DNA of 64,000 bases from Candidatus Promineofilum glycogenicum (GTDB taxonomy: Bacteria > Chloroflexota > Anaerolineae > Promineifilales > Promineifilaceae): contig JADJHJ010000007.1 of NCBI GenBank assembly GCA_016707605.1, forward strand, positions 18,968-82,967, given 5' to 3'. Each line of letters starts with the position of its first letter. Within the stretch, counting starts at the first letter, position 1. Positions 55,285-64,000 of this stretch are shown piece after piece. Under the pieces are notes generated by a model. It made no database searches. It was not told where the DNA came from and saw only the letters and a list, made by a program, of their open reading frames with translations. A program made the position numbers and the translations under genes.

Positions 55285-56126
55285 CTACGGCATGGCCGGC
55301 GTCGTCACTGTCGGGTCGGCCGAGACCCAGCACGAGGCGATCCACTCATTGGCGTCGTCGAAGCACAGGAGCCGCCACCACGCGCCATCGTCGCTGACGC
55401 CCAGCACCGGAACCGTTTGCCCGCCGAAGACGGTGGCCACCGGCTCATAGCTCGCGCCCGGCCCGCTGTAGAACGTCGCTTCGTCGCCGTTGATGAGCAC
55501 ACTGACCGCGTCGGTCGGCGCGCCCAGGCCAAAGCCGGAGTAGAGCATCGTGTCCCAACGGTACGCGCCGTCCGGCTGCTGGATGATGAACTGGATCGCC
55601 TCCGCGGCGGCGTCCTGTCCCCAGCCGTAACTCAGCAGCGTGGCTACGACCAGCTTGTCCGGCCCCAGGAAGGTGGCCGGCGGCTGCCCCCAGCAGCGGG
55701 GCCAGGGTCCATGTTCGGGTCAGCCCAGACCAGCGTCGCGCCGGCGGGCGGAAGTCGTTCTCAAAGGCCGCCACGGCTTCGGCCGGCGTATACTGCACCC
55801 CTTCCGACAGCCAAGCCGACCGTGAACGGGTCCGACATTAGCGTCTGCATGGTCGGAAAGTCCGTGCGCTGAGGGCCGCCTGAAGCTGGATGATGAACGC
55901 ATCGGGGTGGCGGGCGGCGCGTCGGTGGCGGGCGGGGTGGCCGTCGGCGGCTCGGTTGTGGGCGTGGCTGCCTCGGTCGTCGCCGTGGGGGCGGTCGTGG
56001 CCGCTTCCGGTTGGCGCGGGCGGCAGGGTTACCAGGCGTCACGCCCACCTCGCCGGTCGGCTGGCAGGCGATTAGCAGGAACAGCGAGAGAACAGCCAGG
56101 ATAAGAAACTTTATCTGTTGCGACAT
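55285..56126 (-). CDS. SH3-domain lipoprotein, several frameshifts
   Basis: The N-terminus MSQQIKFLILAVLSLFLLIA ends in a Cys lipobox (IACQPTGE). A Thr/Pro-rich linker is scrambled between 55880 and 56060. The conserved part then reads FPTMQTLMSDPFTVGL, YTPAEAVAAFENDF, LVVATLLSYGWGQDAAAEAI and finally an SH3b domain (EATFYSGPGASYEPVATVFG, WWRLLCFDDANEWIASCWV). These pieces lie in three frames. SH3b domains on the cell surface often bind peptidoglycan. Function otherwise unknown. The gene converges with ppk1. Confidence 0.7.
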
Positions 56127-56283
56127 CAGTAACCTCCATTTTTCTGAGAGTCGAAATCATAGCCCTGTGGCCGGTCATGAGTAGCTGACGGGTTGGCTAC
56201 GAGCATAGGACGATAAATGACGCAAATTCGTTCCCGCGCAGTTGTTCTCAGGCGGTTCACGCTTACAATCTTCCAAACTCAAG

Positions 56284-56312
56284 TTCTGAATAATTCACCG
56301 CTATGCTATAGA
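56284..56312 (+). promoter_or_regulatory. Candidate promoter of the small exported helical protein
   Basis: TTCTGA (56284-56289), a 17-base spacer and TGC-TATAGA (-10 at 56307-56312). An alternative pair, TTGTTC/TACAAT with a 16-base spacer, lies at 56242-56269. Either would serve the gene starting at 56383. Confidence 0.45.
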
Positions 56313-56382
56313 CAGTGAAGATTCGGCAACCGAGCGTCAGTCGACTATGAGCCTGCGCCCGGAGAAGACAAGGAGAAACAGT

Positions 56383-57067
56383 ATGGTGGTAAAAAAGCGA
56401 AAGTGGCCTTTCCTGCCTCGTCGCCGTCCTGAGCGTTTTGCTGATCGGCCTGATGGCCAGCATCGTCCTGGCCCAGACGGCGACGCCGGAAGCGGAGACG
56501 GAGGCAGAGGACAACGCAACCCAGGCGGATAGCTTGTCGCTGCGCGGTCTGCACCACGGCTTCCTCGGCCGCGGCAACGGCAGCAGCGCGCACGATGAGT
56601 ATCTGGCCGAAGCGCTGGGGATCACCCTCGAAGAGCTTCAGGCCGCCCGCCGCCAAGCTATGGCCGCCTACCTGGCCGATGCCGTCACCGCCGGCGACAT
56701 CACCCAGGCGCAGGCCGACCTGATGCTGGGCAAGCACGCCCTGAGCGACACTATCAGCCGGACGGCCCTGGTGGCCGAGGCGCTCGGTATCACGACCGAG
56801 GAGCTGGAGGCCGCGCTGGCCGACGGCCAATCCCTGTCGGAACTGATGACCGCCGCGGGCATCGACGCCGACACCCTGCAAACCAACGTCCAGGCCGCCT
56901 ATGAGGCGGCCGTCGCCCGCGCCGTGGCTGACGGCGTCATTACCCAGGCCCAGGCCGACGCGGTTCTGGCCCAGGATACCAACTTCGGCCTCTTCGGCGG
57001 CGGTGGCGGTGGTGGTCGCGGCCACCACCGGTCGGGGCAGCTCGTGGAGCACCCCGTCGACGCCTGA
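56383..57067 (+). CDS. Exported alpha-helical protein with repeated EALGIT motifs, one frameshift
   Basis: The start at MVVKKRKWPF, with AAGGAG upstream, gives a basic N-terminus. A shift near 56412 links it to the hydrophobic LVAVLSVLLIGLMASIVLAQ, completing a signal peptide. The mature part is helical with repeats: LAEALGITLEELQAARRQA, VAEALGITTEELEAALADG and pairs of ITQAQAD. It ends in a Gly-rich tail (GGGGGGGRG). Similar helical repeats occur in DUF2680-like secreted proteins. No function is known. It precedes a two-component system by 220 bases, and this could be a regulated product. Confidence 0.65.
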
Positions 57068-57145
57068 CTCCGATTCGAGAGCGACGACACGACGACCGAT
57101 ACTGGTTTCGATGCGTAGGGCGGGATGATTCCTGCCCGGTGAGGA

Positions 57146-57258
57146 AGCTCACGCCAAGGCGCGAAGGAGCAAAGGACGCTAAGAAGAACTTTACGCTAAG
57201 ACGCACTGCGAAAAACTCTTCCTTTGCGTCTTTGCCCCTTAGCGCCTTGGCGTGAGCT
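57146..57258. repeat. Long inverted repeat of the AGCTCACGCCAAGGCGC type
   Basis: The ends AGCTCACGCCAAGGCGC and GCGCCTTGGCGTGAGCT are exact reverse complements; the middle is imperfect. It precedes the response regulator gene by 29 bases, so that gene's promoter must lie inside or before the repeat. Confidence 0.88.
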
Positions 57259-57287
57259 CTGAATAACCCGTTGACGAGTAGAACGAG

Positions 57288-57985
57288 ATGAGCAAGACGA
57301 TCCTGGTAGTAGACGATGCGGAAAGCCTGCGGACGATGGTCAAGAGCTATCTGACCCAGGAAGGGTACCGCGTGGTGACGGCGGCCAACGGCCGCGAGGC
57401 GCTGTTCGTCGCCCGCCAGGAGCGGCCCGACCTCATCCTGCTCGACCTGATGATGCCGGAGTTGGGCGGCTTCGAGTTCATCACCGCCCACAGCCGTGAC
57501 GGCGACGCGCCGGTCATCATCCTGACAGCCAAGATTGAGGAGAGCGACAAGGTGCTGGGGCTGGAGTTGGGCGCCGACGACTACCTGACCAGCCCTTCAG
57601 CCTGCGCGAACTGACGGCGCGCATCCGCGCCGTGTTGCGCCGGGCGGAGAAAAGCGCCGCGGCGTCCTCGGCCCTGCTGCGCGTCCGGCGAGTTGATGCT
57701 CGACCGCGACAGCCGGCTCGTGACCGCCAACGGCAGCACCGTCGAGCTAACCCCTCGGAGTTCGACCTGCTGGCGACGATGATGGCCTCGCCAGGGCGCG
57801 TCTTCTCGCGCCTCGACTTGCTCGACAAACTCCAGGGCGACACCTACGAGGGGTACGGGCGCACCATCGACGTTCACATCCGCAATCTGCGCACCAAGAT
57901 CGAACCTGACCCGCGCAACCCGCGCTACGTCCAGACCGTCTATGGCATCGGCTACCGCCTGGCGGCCGATCCGAACGGCAACTAA
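57288..57985 (+). CDS. OmpR/PhoB-family response regulator, several frameshifts
   Basis: The receiver reads ILVVDDAESLRTMVKSYL, phospho-Asp in LILLDLMMPELGG, Thr in VIILTAKIEE and GADDYLT. The KPF that should follow is lost to a one-base shift near 57595. Shifts near 57690 and 57755 then break the start of the winged helix. Its end is clear: EFDLLATMMASPGRVFSRLD, TIDVHIRNLRTKIEPDP and VQTVYGIGYRLA. Joined, it is about 230 residues, normal for the family. It should bind DNA when phosphorylated by the histidine kinase encoded 4 bases downstream. Confidence 0.88.
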
Positions 57986-57989
57986 GCCC

Positions 57990-59372
57990 ATGCGCTCCCT
58001 GACCCTGAAACTCGCCCTGGCCTTTCTGGCCGTTGGCCTGGCCGGCGTCGTGCTGGTGGCGGTCATCGTGCGGCGGCAGACGCTGCTGGAGTTCGACCGC
58101 TTCATCGTCGACCAGTATCAGGCCGACGTGATCGCCCGCGCCGGCGACTACTATACCGAGGCCGGCGAATGGGCGGGCGTAGAGTCGATCCTGCGCGGCC
58201 GGCGCGGGCCGGGGGGCGGCGGGCCGGTGGGCGGCAGCCGGCCGGTCATTCTGACTGATACCAGCGGTGAAGTGATCGCCTCGACGGTGGACGACGGCTA
58301 CAAGGGCAGCATGAACTACGACGGTGGCGCGACGGCGACCACCGATCCCTTGCCTATCGAAGTCGAAGGTGCGGTCGTCGGCTACGTCCAGTTCCTGGAT
58401 ATGTCCGAGACGCAAGACCTGCGCGAAACGGCCGAGGCGGCGTTCCTCGACCGCATGAGCCGGGCCATTCTCATCAGCGCCATCGGCGCGGGGTTGCTGG
58501 CCCTGGTGCTGGGGGCGGCATTGGCCAGCACCATCTCGCGCCCGGTGCGCGAACTGACCGACGGCACGAAGGCCCTGGCCGCGGGCGACCTGGGCCACCA
58601 GGTGCCGGTGCGCACCGCCGACGAGATCGGCCAGTTGGCGCAGTCGTTCAACCGCATGAGCGCCGATCTGGCCCGCTCCACCCAGTTGCGCAAGCAGATG
58701 ACAGCCGACATCGCCCACGACCTGCGCACGCCACTCAGTGTCATCCTGGGCTACTCCGAGGCCCTGCAAGACGACAAGCTGCCGGGCACATTGGAGATTT
58801 ATGGGGCGATGCACCGCCAGGCGCAACACCTCAACCGGCTCATCGAAGACTTGCGCACCCTGTCGCTGGCCGACGCCGGGCAACTGTCCCTCCAGCGCCG
58901 CACCGTTCAACCGGGCGACCTGTTGGAGCACGCGGCCATCGCCTATCTGCCGCAGGCTGAGGAGCGCGGGATTCAGTTGTCGGTGACGGCTGAGGCCACG
59001 CCGGGCTATCTCCGTCGACCCGACCGGCTGGTGCAGGTAATCGGCAACCTGGTCGGCAACGCGCTGCGCCACACGCCCGACGGCGGCCACGTCCAACTAG
59101 CCGCGGCGTTGGCCGGCCCGCGCGTGGTGCTGTCGGTGACCGACGACGGCCCCGGCATTCCCAACGACGACCTGCCCCACATCTTCGAGCGCTTCTACCG
59201 CGGCGACAAGGCCCGCGTGGACGACGGCTCGTCGGGGCTGGGGCTGGCCATCGCCCGTTCGCTGGTCGAGGCCCACGGCGGGCAGATCGGCGTCGAAAAC
59301 GTGGCCTCCGGTGGAGCGCGCTTCACCATCGCCTTGCCGTTGGCCAACGGCAACGGCCACGCGGCGGCTTAA
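57990..59372 (+). CDS. Sensor histidine kinase
   Basis: A 460-residue membrane kinase. It has a first span (about 8-28), a periplasmic sensor region of about 130 residues with a Gly-rich stretch, and a second span (ILISAIGAGLLALVLGAALA). HAMP follows, then HisKA with the phospho-His in MTADIAHDLRTPLSV, and HATPase boxes NLVGNALRHTPDGG, VTDDGPGIPNDDL and GSSGLGLAIARSLVEAHGG. It is an EnvZ/BaeS-type orthodox kinase and is the partner of the response regulator just upstream. Unlike its neighbours it is unbroken. Confidence 0.94.
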   Translation: MRSLTLKLALAFLAVGLAGVVLVAVIVRRQTLLEFDRFIVDQYQADVIARAGDYYTEAGEWAGVESILRGRRGPGGGGPVGGSRPVILTDTSGEVIASTVDDGYKGSMNYDGGATATTDPLPIEVEGAVVGYVQFLDMSETQDLRETAEAAFLDRMSRAILISAIGAGLLALVLGAALASTISRPVRELTDGTKALAAGDLGHQVPVRTADEIGQLAQSFNRMSADLARSTQLRKQMTADIAHDLRTPLSVILGYSEALQDDKLPGTLEIYGAMHRQAQHLNRLIEDLRTLSLADAGQLSLQRRTVQPGDLLEHAAIAYLPQAEERGIQLSVTAEATPGYLRRPDRLVQVIGNLVGNALRHTPDGGHVQLAAALAGPRVVLSVTDDGPGIPNDDLPHIFERFYRGDKARVDDGSSGLGLAIARSLVEAHGGQIGVENVASGGARFTIALPLANGNGHAAA

Positions 59373-59503
59373 TACTCATCCCCCTGCAAGCTGCCACTCA
59401 CTTCCCATTCATCTTGATTTGGCAAAGTGGGACGCTAGTCCGGTTAGGACGACCTAGTTGTTCCACTATTAGTTTCAGAGTGTAACAAGGAGCGAGAGGA
59501 AAC

Positions 59504-60326
59504 ATGAAAAAGAAGAGCTTCGTAACGCTGTCGTTGGTTTTGTTGAGTCTGGTGCTGCTGTCGGCTTGTGTGTATTCCAGGAAGTCGAAGCGCCCAGCGC
59601 GACGCTGGAGGCGATTCCGTTGGAAACACAGGCCGCCGGCGTAGCGACCACCGCGCCGGCCGAGCCGACGGCCGCGCCGGAAGTCGCCACCGAACCGGCC
59701 GCCGAAGAGCCGACGGCTGCCCCAGCCACGGAGGAGGCCACGACCGTGCCCCCACCGAAGAGCCGACCGCGACGCCGACGCCGGCAGGCGTGGCCCAGGT
59801 ATTTACCATTGACTCCGGCCGCCTCACAGGTGCGCTTCGAGATTGATGAAGATCTGCGCGGGGCGCTTAACACAGTGGTCGGCACAACCGATCAGGTGGC
59901 CGGGCAGTTGTCGGTCAACCTGGCCGACCTGTCGCAGACCCAGGTCGGCGTCATCCAGATCAACGCCCGCACTCTGGTCACGGACAACGACTTCCGCAAC
60001 CGGGCCATCAACAACGAAATCCTCGACACCGGCCAATTCGAGTTCATCACCTTCACGCCGACGGCCGTCGAAGGGCTGCCGGCCAGCGCAACCGTGGGTG
60101 AGACGATCACCTTCACCCTGGTCGGCGACCTGACCATCCGCGACATCACGCAGCCGGCGACGTTCACCGTCGAGGCCACGGCCGTCTCGGAGACCCAGCT
60201 CACCGGCACGGCCACGACCGTCGTCAACCGCACCGACTACGACCTGCAATCCCCAGCGTGCCCAGCGTGGCCAATGTGGAGGAGGAGGTTGAGTTGTATA
60301 TCGACTCCACGGCCAACGCTTCGTAG
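59504..60326 (+). CDS. YceI-family lipoprotein, several frameshifts
   Basis: The start MKKKSFVTLSLVLLSLVLLS runs into a lipobox ending in SAC. After a shift near 59570 comes an Ala/Thr/Pro linker, then a broken stretch near 59755-59800. The YceI domain follows: SQVRFEIDEDLRGALNTVVG, VGVIQINARTLVTDNDFRN and FVGDLTIRD-like TLVGDLTIRDITQPATFTVE. A last shift near 60255 gives the natural end SVANVEEEVELYIDSTANAS. YceI proteins form a lipocalin-like barrel that binds isoprenoid lipids. A geranylgeranyl-reductase-like gene elsewhere in the window may be related but is not linked. Confidence 0.8.
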
Positions 60327-60337
60327 GTAGAAGGTTC

Positions 60338-60414
60338 AACGCAAAGACGCTAAGACGCAAACGCCATCGGGTTGCGATGGCGTCTTTGCGTCTTAGCTCT
60401 TATTCTTTGCGTTG
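60338..60414. repeat. Long inverted repeat of the CAACGCAAAGACGC type
   Basis: CAACGCAAAGA and TCTTTGCGTTG are the outer arms; the inner pair is TAAGACGCAAACGCCATCG with CGATGGCGTCTTTGCGTCTTA. It lies between the convergent YceI and SDR genes. Confidence 0.85.
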
Positions 60415-60415
60415 G

Positions 60416-61236
60416 TTACTTTCCTTTAGCGATAGCCCGCTTGGCAATGCGATCCACCGCGCCGGGGGCGATGAAGCGAGCCACCGCCCGAAGCGCGAGC
60501 GGTTGGACATGACTCACCTGCCGCTTGCGGGCGGCGGCACCGGCCAGCGTCAGCCGGGCGCACTACTGCTGATCAAGATCTTGCTCCACTTACGGCGGGT
60601 TGTGGCCCAACGGCTGGCCGTCGGCCCCAGCGAGCGGGTGTGCATACCGAGGCGACGAAATCAGGGAAGGAGATGGTGACGCTGATGCCGTCGTCCTCGA
60701 CTTCGATGCGCAGCGACTCGAAGAAGCCGACCATAGCGTGCTTGCTGGCCGGAATTAGCCGGTGCGGGTGGGGATGGTGACGCGCGGCGCGCCGGTGCGC
60801 GCGGCGACGCTGGCGATGGCCACGGAAGATACGGCCGCGGCTGCGCTTCAGGTGGGGCGGGGCGTAGTAGGTGCAGTAGAGGCTGCCGAAGAAGTTCACG
60901 CGCATGATGTACTCCAGCGAGCCAAGGTCCTCGACGTCTTCCAGCTTCATCCACATGCTGAGGCCGGCGTTGTTGATCCAGCGTGTCGAGGCGCACATAC
61001 TCGGCCACCGTCCGCTCCACCAGTTCGCGGCACTCCTCTCCATCGGTCCGTCGGTCGGCGCGACCAGCGCCCGGCCACCGCGCGCCCGGCAGGCCCGCCA
61101 GCCACTCCTCCAGCCGGCCCGTTGCGCGCCGCCAACACCAGGCACGCCCCTTCCCGGGCCAACTCATAAGCCATCGCCTCACGCCAATGCCGGTCGAAGC
61201 GCCGGTCAGGATCACTACGTTGTCTTTGAAGTCCAT
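60416..61236 (-). CDS. Short-chain dehydrogenase/reductase, heavily frameshifted
   Basis: Fragments in three frames line up as an SDR: MDFKDNVVILTGASTGIG (cofactor motif), AYELAREGACLVLAARN, INNAGLSMWMKLEDVEDLGS (NAG motif), MRVNFFGSLYCTYYA and SKHAMVGFFESLRIEVEDDG. YxxxK is partly visible as SASKHA with the Tyr in another frame. The C-terminus AVARFIAPGAVDRIAKRAIA ends at TAA near 60416. Full length would be about 270 residues. The indels crowd between 60525 and 61230. The substrate is unknown. Confidence 0.75.
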
Positions 61237-61282
61237 AATGCCTCTTGCGTTTGACCATCGGCCAAGCGGGGCTAGTATAACC

Positions 61283-61318
61283 TAGAAACCGGGTTTCTCA
61301 GAAGAAACTCGGTTTCTA
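61283..61318. repeat. Inverted repeat TAGAAACCGGGTTTCT type
   Basis: TAGAAACC and GGTTTCTA bracket an internal smaller palindrome (AAACCGGGTTT). It sits between the divergent SDR and glycosyltransferase genes. Confidence 0.75.
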
Positions 61319-61323
61319 AAACT

Positions 61324-62657
61324 ATGGCCCACCTCACCCTCGTCGCCGGCTCGCGCGGCGACATTCAACCTTACATTGCTCTTGGTCTCGGCCTGCAAGC
61401 CCGCGGCCACACTGCCCGGCTGGCCACACACGCCATCTTCGCCGACTGGATTCGCGGCCACGGCCTGGAGTTCGCGCCGGTCGAGGGGGGACCCGATGGC
61501 CGCCTTGCAGCGCGAGCACGGCCGCGACTGGGTGGAGACCGGGCGCGACGGCGGCGACTTCCTGCGCGGCTTTCACCGCTTCATCGACCCCCTGCTGCAC
61601 CAGGCCACGGCCGACACGCTGGCCGCCTGCGCCGGCCAGCGACATGGTGCTCTTCTCCGGCGTGGCCTTCACGTCGCCTAGCGCCGCCGAGAAGCTGGGG
61701 CTGCCCTTCGTGCAGGCCTACCTCCAGCCCATCAACCCCACGCGCGAGTTCCCCAGCGTTCTTCTACCCCACCCGGCGCAGGGCGGCGCGATCTACAACT
61801 ACGCCACCCACGCCATCGGCGGCTATCGCATCTGGCTGCGGCTGCGGCCGGTGCTCAATGCCATCCGCCGCGAGATGCTGAGCTTGAAGCCCATGCCCCT
61901 GCTCCGGCCCCTTCCCCGACATGTTCCTGCGTAAGCTGCCCGTCGTCCACGGCTACAGCCCGACCCTACTGCCCAAGCCGCGCGACTGGAGCGAGGCGCT
62001 GTTTGTGCCCGGCTTCTGGTTCCTAGACGACGACACTTACAGCCCGCCGGCCGAGCTAGTCGACTTCCTGGCCGCCGGGCCGCCGCCGGTCTACGTCGGC
62101 TTCGGCAGCATGACCGGCAACGACCCGGAACGGCTGACGCGCATCGCCCTGGAGGCGGTGGCCCGCAGCGGACAGCGGGCGGTGCTGCTGTCGGGCTGGG
62201 CCGGGCTGGCCGCGGGCGATCTGCCGCCGAACGTGCTGAAGCTCGACAGCGCGCCCCACGGCTGGCTTTCTTCCCGCGCATGGCGGCCATCGCCCACCAC
62301 GGCGGCGTGGGCACGACGCACGGGCGCTGCGCGCCGGCCGGCCGCAAGTGGTCGTGCCCTTCTTCGGCGACCAGCCATTCTGGGCCGACCGGGTGCATGG
62401 GCTGGGCGTCTCGCCGCCGCCGGTGTTTGCAGGAGGAATTGACGGCCGAGCATCTGGCCGAGGCGATCTGCACTGCTATTGCCGATCAGGCTATGCGAAG
62501 ACGAGCGGTGGAAGTTGGCGAGCGAGTCGGCGCGGAGCAAGGCGTAGCCGGGGCGGTGGAGATTGTTGAGCGGTATTTGGGGCAGGGGGCGGGGTTTTTG
62601 AGGGGAGGCGTGAGGCGCAGCCTGTCAACCGCTTCCCACCTTGTCCACCTGGGCTGA
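61324..62657 (+). CDS. Sterol/flavonoid glucosyltransferase-like GT-B enzyme, heavily frameshifted
   Basis: The start MAHLTLVAGSRGDIQPYIAL matches the opening of GT1/GT28 sterol glucosyltransferases. Further pieces are HGLEFAPVEGG, DMVLFSGVAFTSPSAAEKLG, LPVVHGYSPTLLPKPRDW, PPPVYVGFGSMTGNDPERLT, and the donor site AIAHHGGVGTTHGALRAGRPQ, followed by PFFGDQPFWADRV. They fall in all three frames, with breaks near 61490, 61640, 61760, 61910, 62270, 62335 and 62430. Joined length is about 420-440 residues. The likely reaction is transfer of a sugar from UDP-sugar to a lipid or hydrophobic acceptor. Confidence 0.78.
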
Positions 62658-62761
62658 AACGGCGGGACGACCAACAACGGCCCTAAACGACCCTTAAGAA
62701 ACGGCGTCGCGCGCGCTGAAAGCCGGCCTCGGCCGGCGCCGTTGAATAGCCCGGCGCCTTA

Positions 62762-63987
62762 TGAAGTTTAACAATTTAATACGGCAACATACCAGGTAGT
62801 GGGATAAGATAGTAGCCGGAGGTGACGACATGGCCGCCCGACGGACACTCGAACTAAGCGACGAACAGCGAGCCAGAGCTGGAGCGAGCGCGACCGACAT
62901 CCCAAACCCCATGTGCGCGAGAAGGCGGCGGCTTTGTTGAAGGTCGCCGCCGGGCAATCGCCCCATGCGGTGGCCAAACAGGGCGTGCTGAAGACGCGCG
63001 ACCCGGATACGGTCTACCGCTGGCTGAATCGCTATCTGGGCGGCGGGATTGACGGCTGGCTGGTGAAGCCAGGGGAGGCCGCAAGGCAACTTTTCCCCCG
63101 CACGGGAGCGATGAAGGCCCACCAGGCCGTGGTGCGCACGTTCGCCGCGACCCGCACCTGTTCGGCCATGCTGGTCATCGTTGGACACCTGGCACGTGAT
63201 TGCCGACCAGTTCGACTGGTTGCGGGGCATGCGCCGGGGGAGCGTGGCGTTTGCTGGCCCGGTTGGGCATTGGTTACAAACGAGCGCGCGATTACCTTCA
63301 CAGCCCCGACCCGCACTATCGGCTAAGCGGGCCTGGATCGACGAGCATCGGGCATCGGGCCGAGCGGCAGCCGGAGCGTTTCTTGCTCTACCTGGATGGC
63401 TCTCTTACTACCGCCAGCCGGAACTGTCCTGGGCGTAAGCCGTGGGTAACCCCAGCCGTTGGCGCGGCGCAGCTAATAGTCCAATACCTGCTTTCGCCAT
63501 AGTGGCCCACTCTGGATGCCATCACCGGGCAAGTCATTTACCCTCCAGCGCAGCCACATCACCACCGCCTGCTTGTCTGATTTCTTCGCCCAAGTCCAGG
63601 CCGCCTATCCGCAAAGAGACGATTGCCATTGTCCTGGACAACTGGCCGGTGCATTTTCTCCCTGACGTGCTCTGTCGTCTCCAGCCTCAGCAACTACGCC
63701 ACCGAATCTGCCTGCCAACAATTGGCCCACCGAACCGCGACAGAAAGCCATTCGGGACACGCTGCCGATTCAATTGCTTTGTCTGCCAACTTACGCTTCC
63801 TGGCTGAACCCCATCGGAGAAGCTCTGGCGTTGGCCCAAGCAAGAGGTCATCCCCGTCTCCATCGCGGCTGGCGATGATTGGCTGCCCAAATCCCTGGTA
63901 GCACATTCCTCGACCGCTTTCTCAACGGTTCGTCGGCGTTGCTGCGCTATGTTGGATTGTTACCGTATTAAATTGTTAAACTTCCAT
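62762..63987. mobile_element. IS630-like insertion sequence with TA target duplication
   Basis: The ends (TGAAGTTTAAC.. and ..GTTAAACTTCCA) are inverted repeats of about 23 bases that differ by one inserted base. A TA dinucleotide flanks each end (62760-62761 and 63988-63989), the hallmark of IS630/Tc1-mariner insertion. The element is 1226 bases. The ends are well preserved even though the transposase frame is broken. Confidence 0.82.
62830..63972 (+). pseudogene. IS630-family transposase, frameshifted
   Basis: The start MAARRTLELSDEQRA is followed in other frames by a helix-turn-helix segment (AVAKQGVLKTRDPDTVYRWL, LNRYLGGGIDGWL). The catalytic part has YYRQPELSWA, IAIVLDNWPVHFLPDVLCRL and PTYASWLNP, the latter two carrying the typical second and third acidic regions of DDE transposases of this family. 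The C-terminus reads DRFLNGSSALLRYVGLLPY, and its stop TAA (63970-63972) lies inside the right inverted repeat. At least five indels break the frame. These could be decay or sequencing errors, as in the neighbouring genes. Confidence 0.75.
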
Positions 63988-64000
63988 AGGCCCGGGCGGG

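Noticed and set aside
1..64000. tRNA genes, prophage modules or a secondary-metabolite cluster
   Set aside because: No tRNA cloverleaf, phage structural gene, integrase or biosynthetic megasynthase was recognised on either strand. rnpB is the only structural RNA seen.

Overview
The window looks like a chromosomal segment of a Chloroflexota bacterium (Anaerolineae/Ardenticatenales-like). This is inferred from the high GC content, the many Hanks-type kinases with Thr/Ala/Pro-rich extracytoplasmic linkers, and the DUF2723, DUF5107 and DUF4126 families. Many dispersed, near-perfect palindromic repeats also fit. Many otherwise good genes carry single-base frameshifts, usually in G/C runs, and these become denser towards the right end. 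The sequence therefore behaves like an under-polished long-read or metagenome assembly, and most broken genes here are probably intact in the organism.

Layout. (1) 1-14641, minus strand: a compact signalling array of four Ser/Thr kinases, a PP2C phosphatase, two VWA-domain proteins, a LysM/M14 peptidase and a DUF5107 lipoprotein. One kinase carries an outer M14-like domain that has lost most catalytic residues and sits beside its apparently active paralogue. (2) 14741-19143: a VanY-type lipoprotein carboxypeptidase, a scrambled partial copy of the M14-like kinase gene, and a kinase fused to an FGE/sulfatase-modifying-like outer domain. (3) 19343-31710: a dynamin-like GTPase, DUF402, DUF4126, a lone molybdo-flavoenzyme FAD subunit, a GT4 glycosyltransferase, a subtilase, a DUF2723 membrane protein, a uroporphyrinogen-decarboxylase-family protein and a repeat-invaded queG. 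(4) 31742-36165: a partner-switching module (STAS, HATPase, STAS, four-GAF SpoIIE phosphatase) behind a clear promoter.

(5) 36177-44710: a beta-lactamase-like lipoprotein, a membrane protein with an internal Tat-like motif, an operon of a Cys-less Trm112-like protein with aceK and an aldo/keto reductase, a nucleoside phosphorylase with a GNAT, a cold-shock protein and a receiver-only response regulator. (6) 44718-50504: a geranylgeranyl-reductase-like flavoprotein, a low-molecular-weight phosphatase, RNase P RNA and DNA polymerase I. (7) 50692-64000: a DUF559 nuclease, divergent CapA-like and ppk1 genes, an SH3 lipoprotein, a small exported helical protein, a two-component system, a YceI lipoprotein, an SDR, a sterol-glucosyltransferase-like gene and a decayed IS630-like element with intact ends.

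The left array reads as an envelope-sensing network. Kinases with different outer domains (M14-like, FGE-like, an unrecognised C-terminal domain) lie with cell-wall hydrolases, the phosphatase that would reset them and VWA adaptors. The partner-switching module and the two-component system add separate signalling routes. Three families of inverted repeats occupy most intergenic gaps and in places extend into coding sequence.
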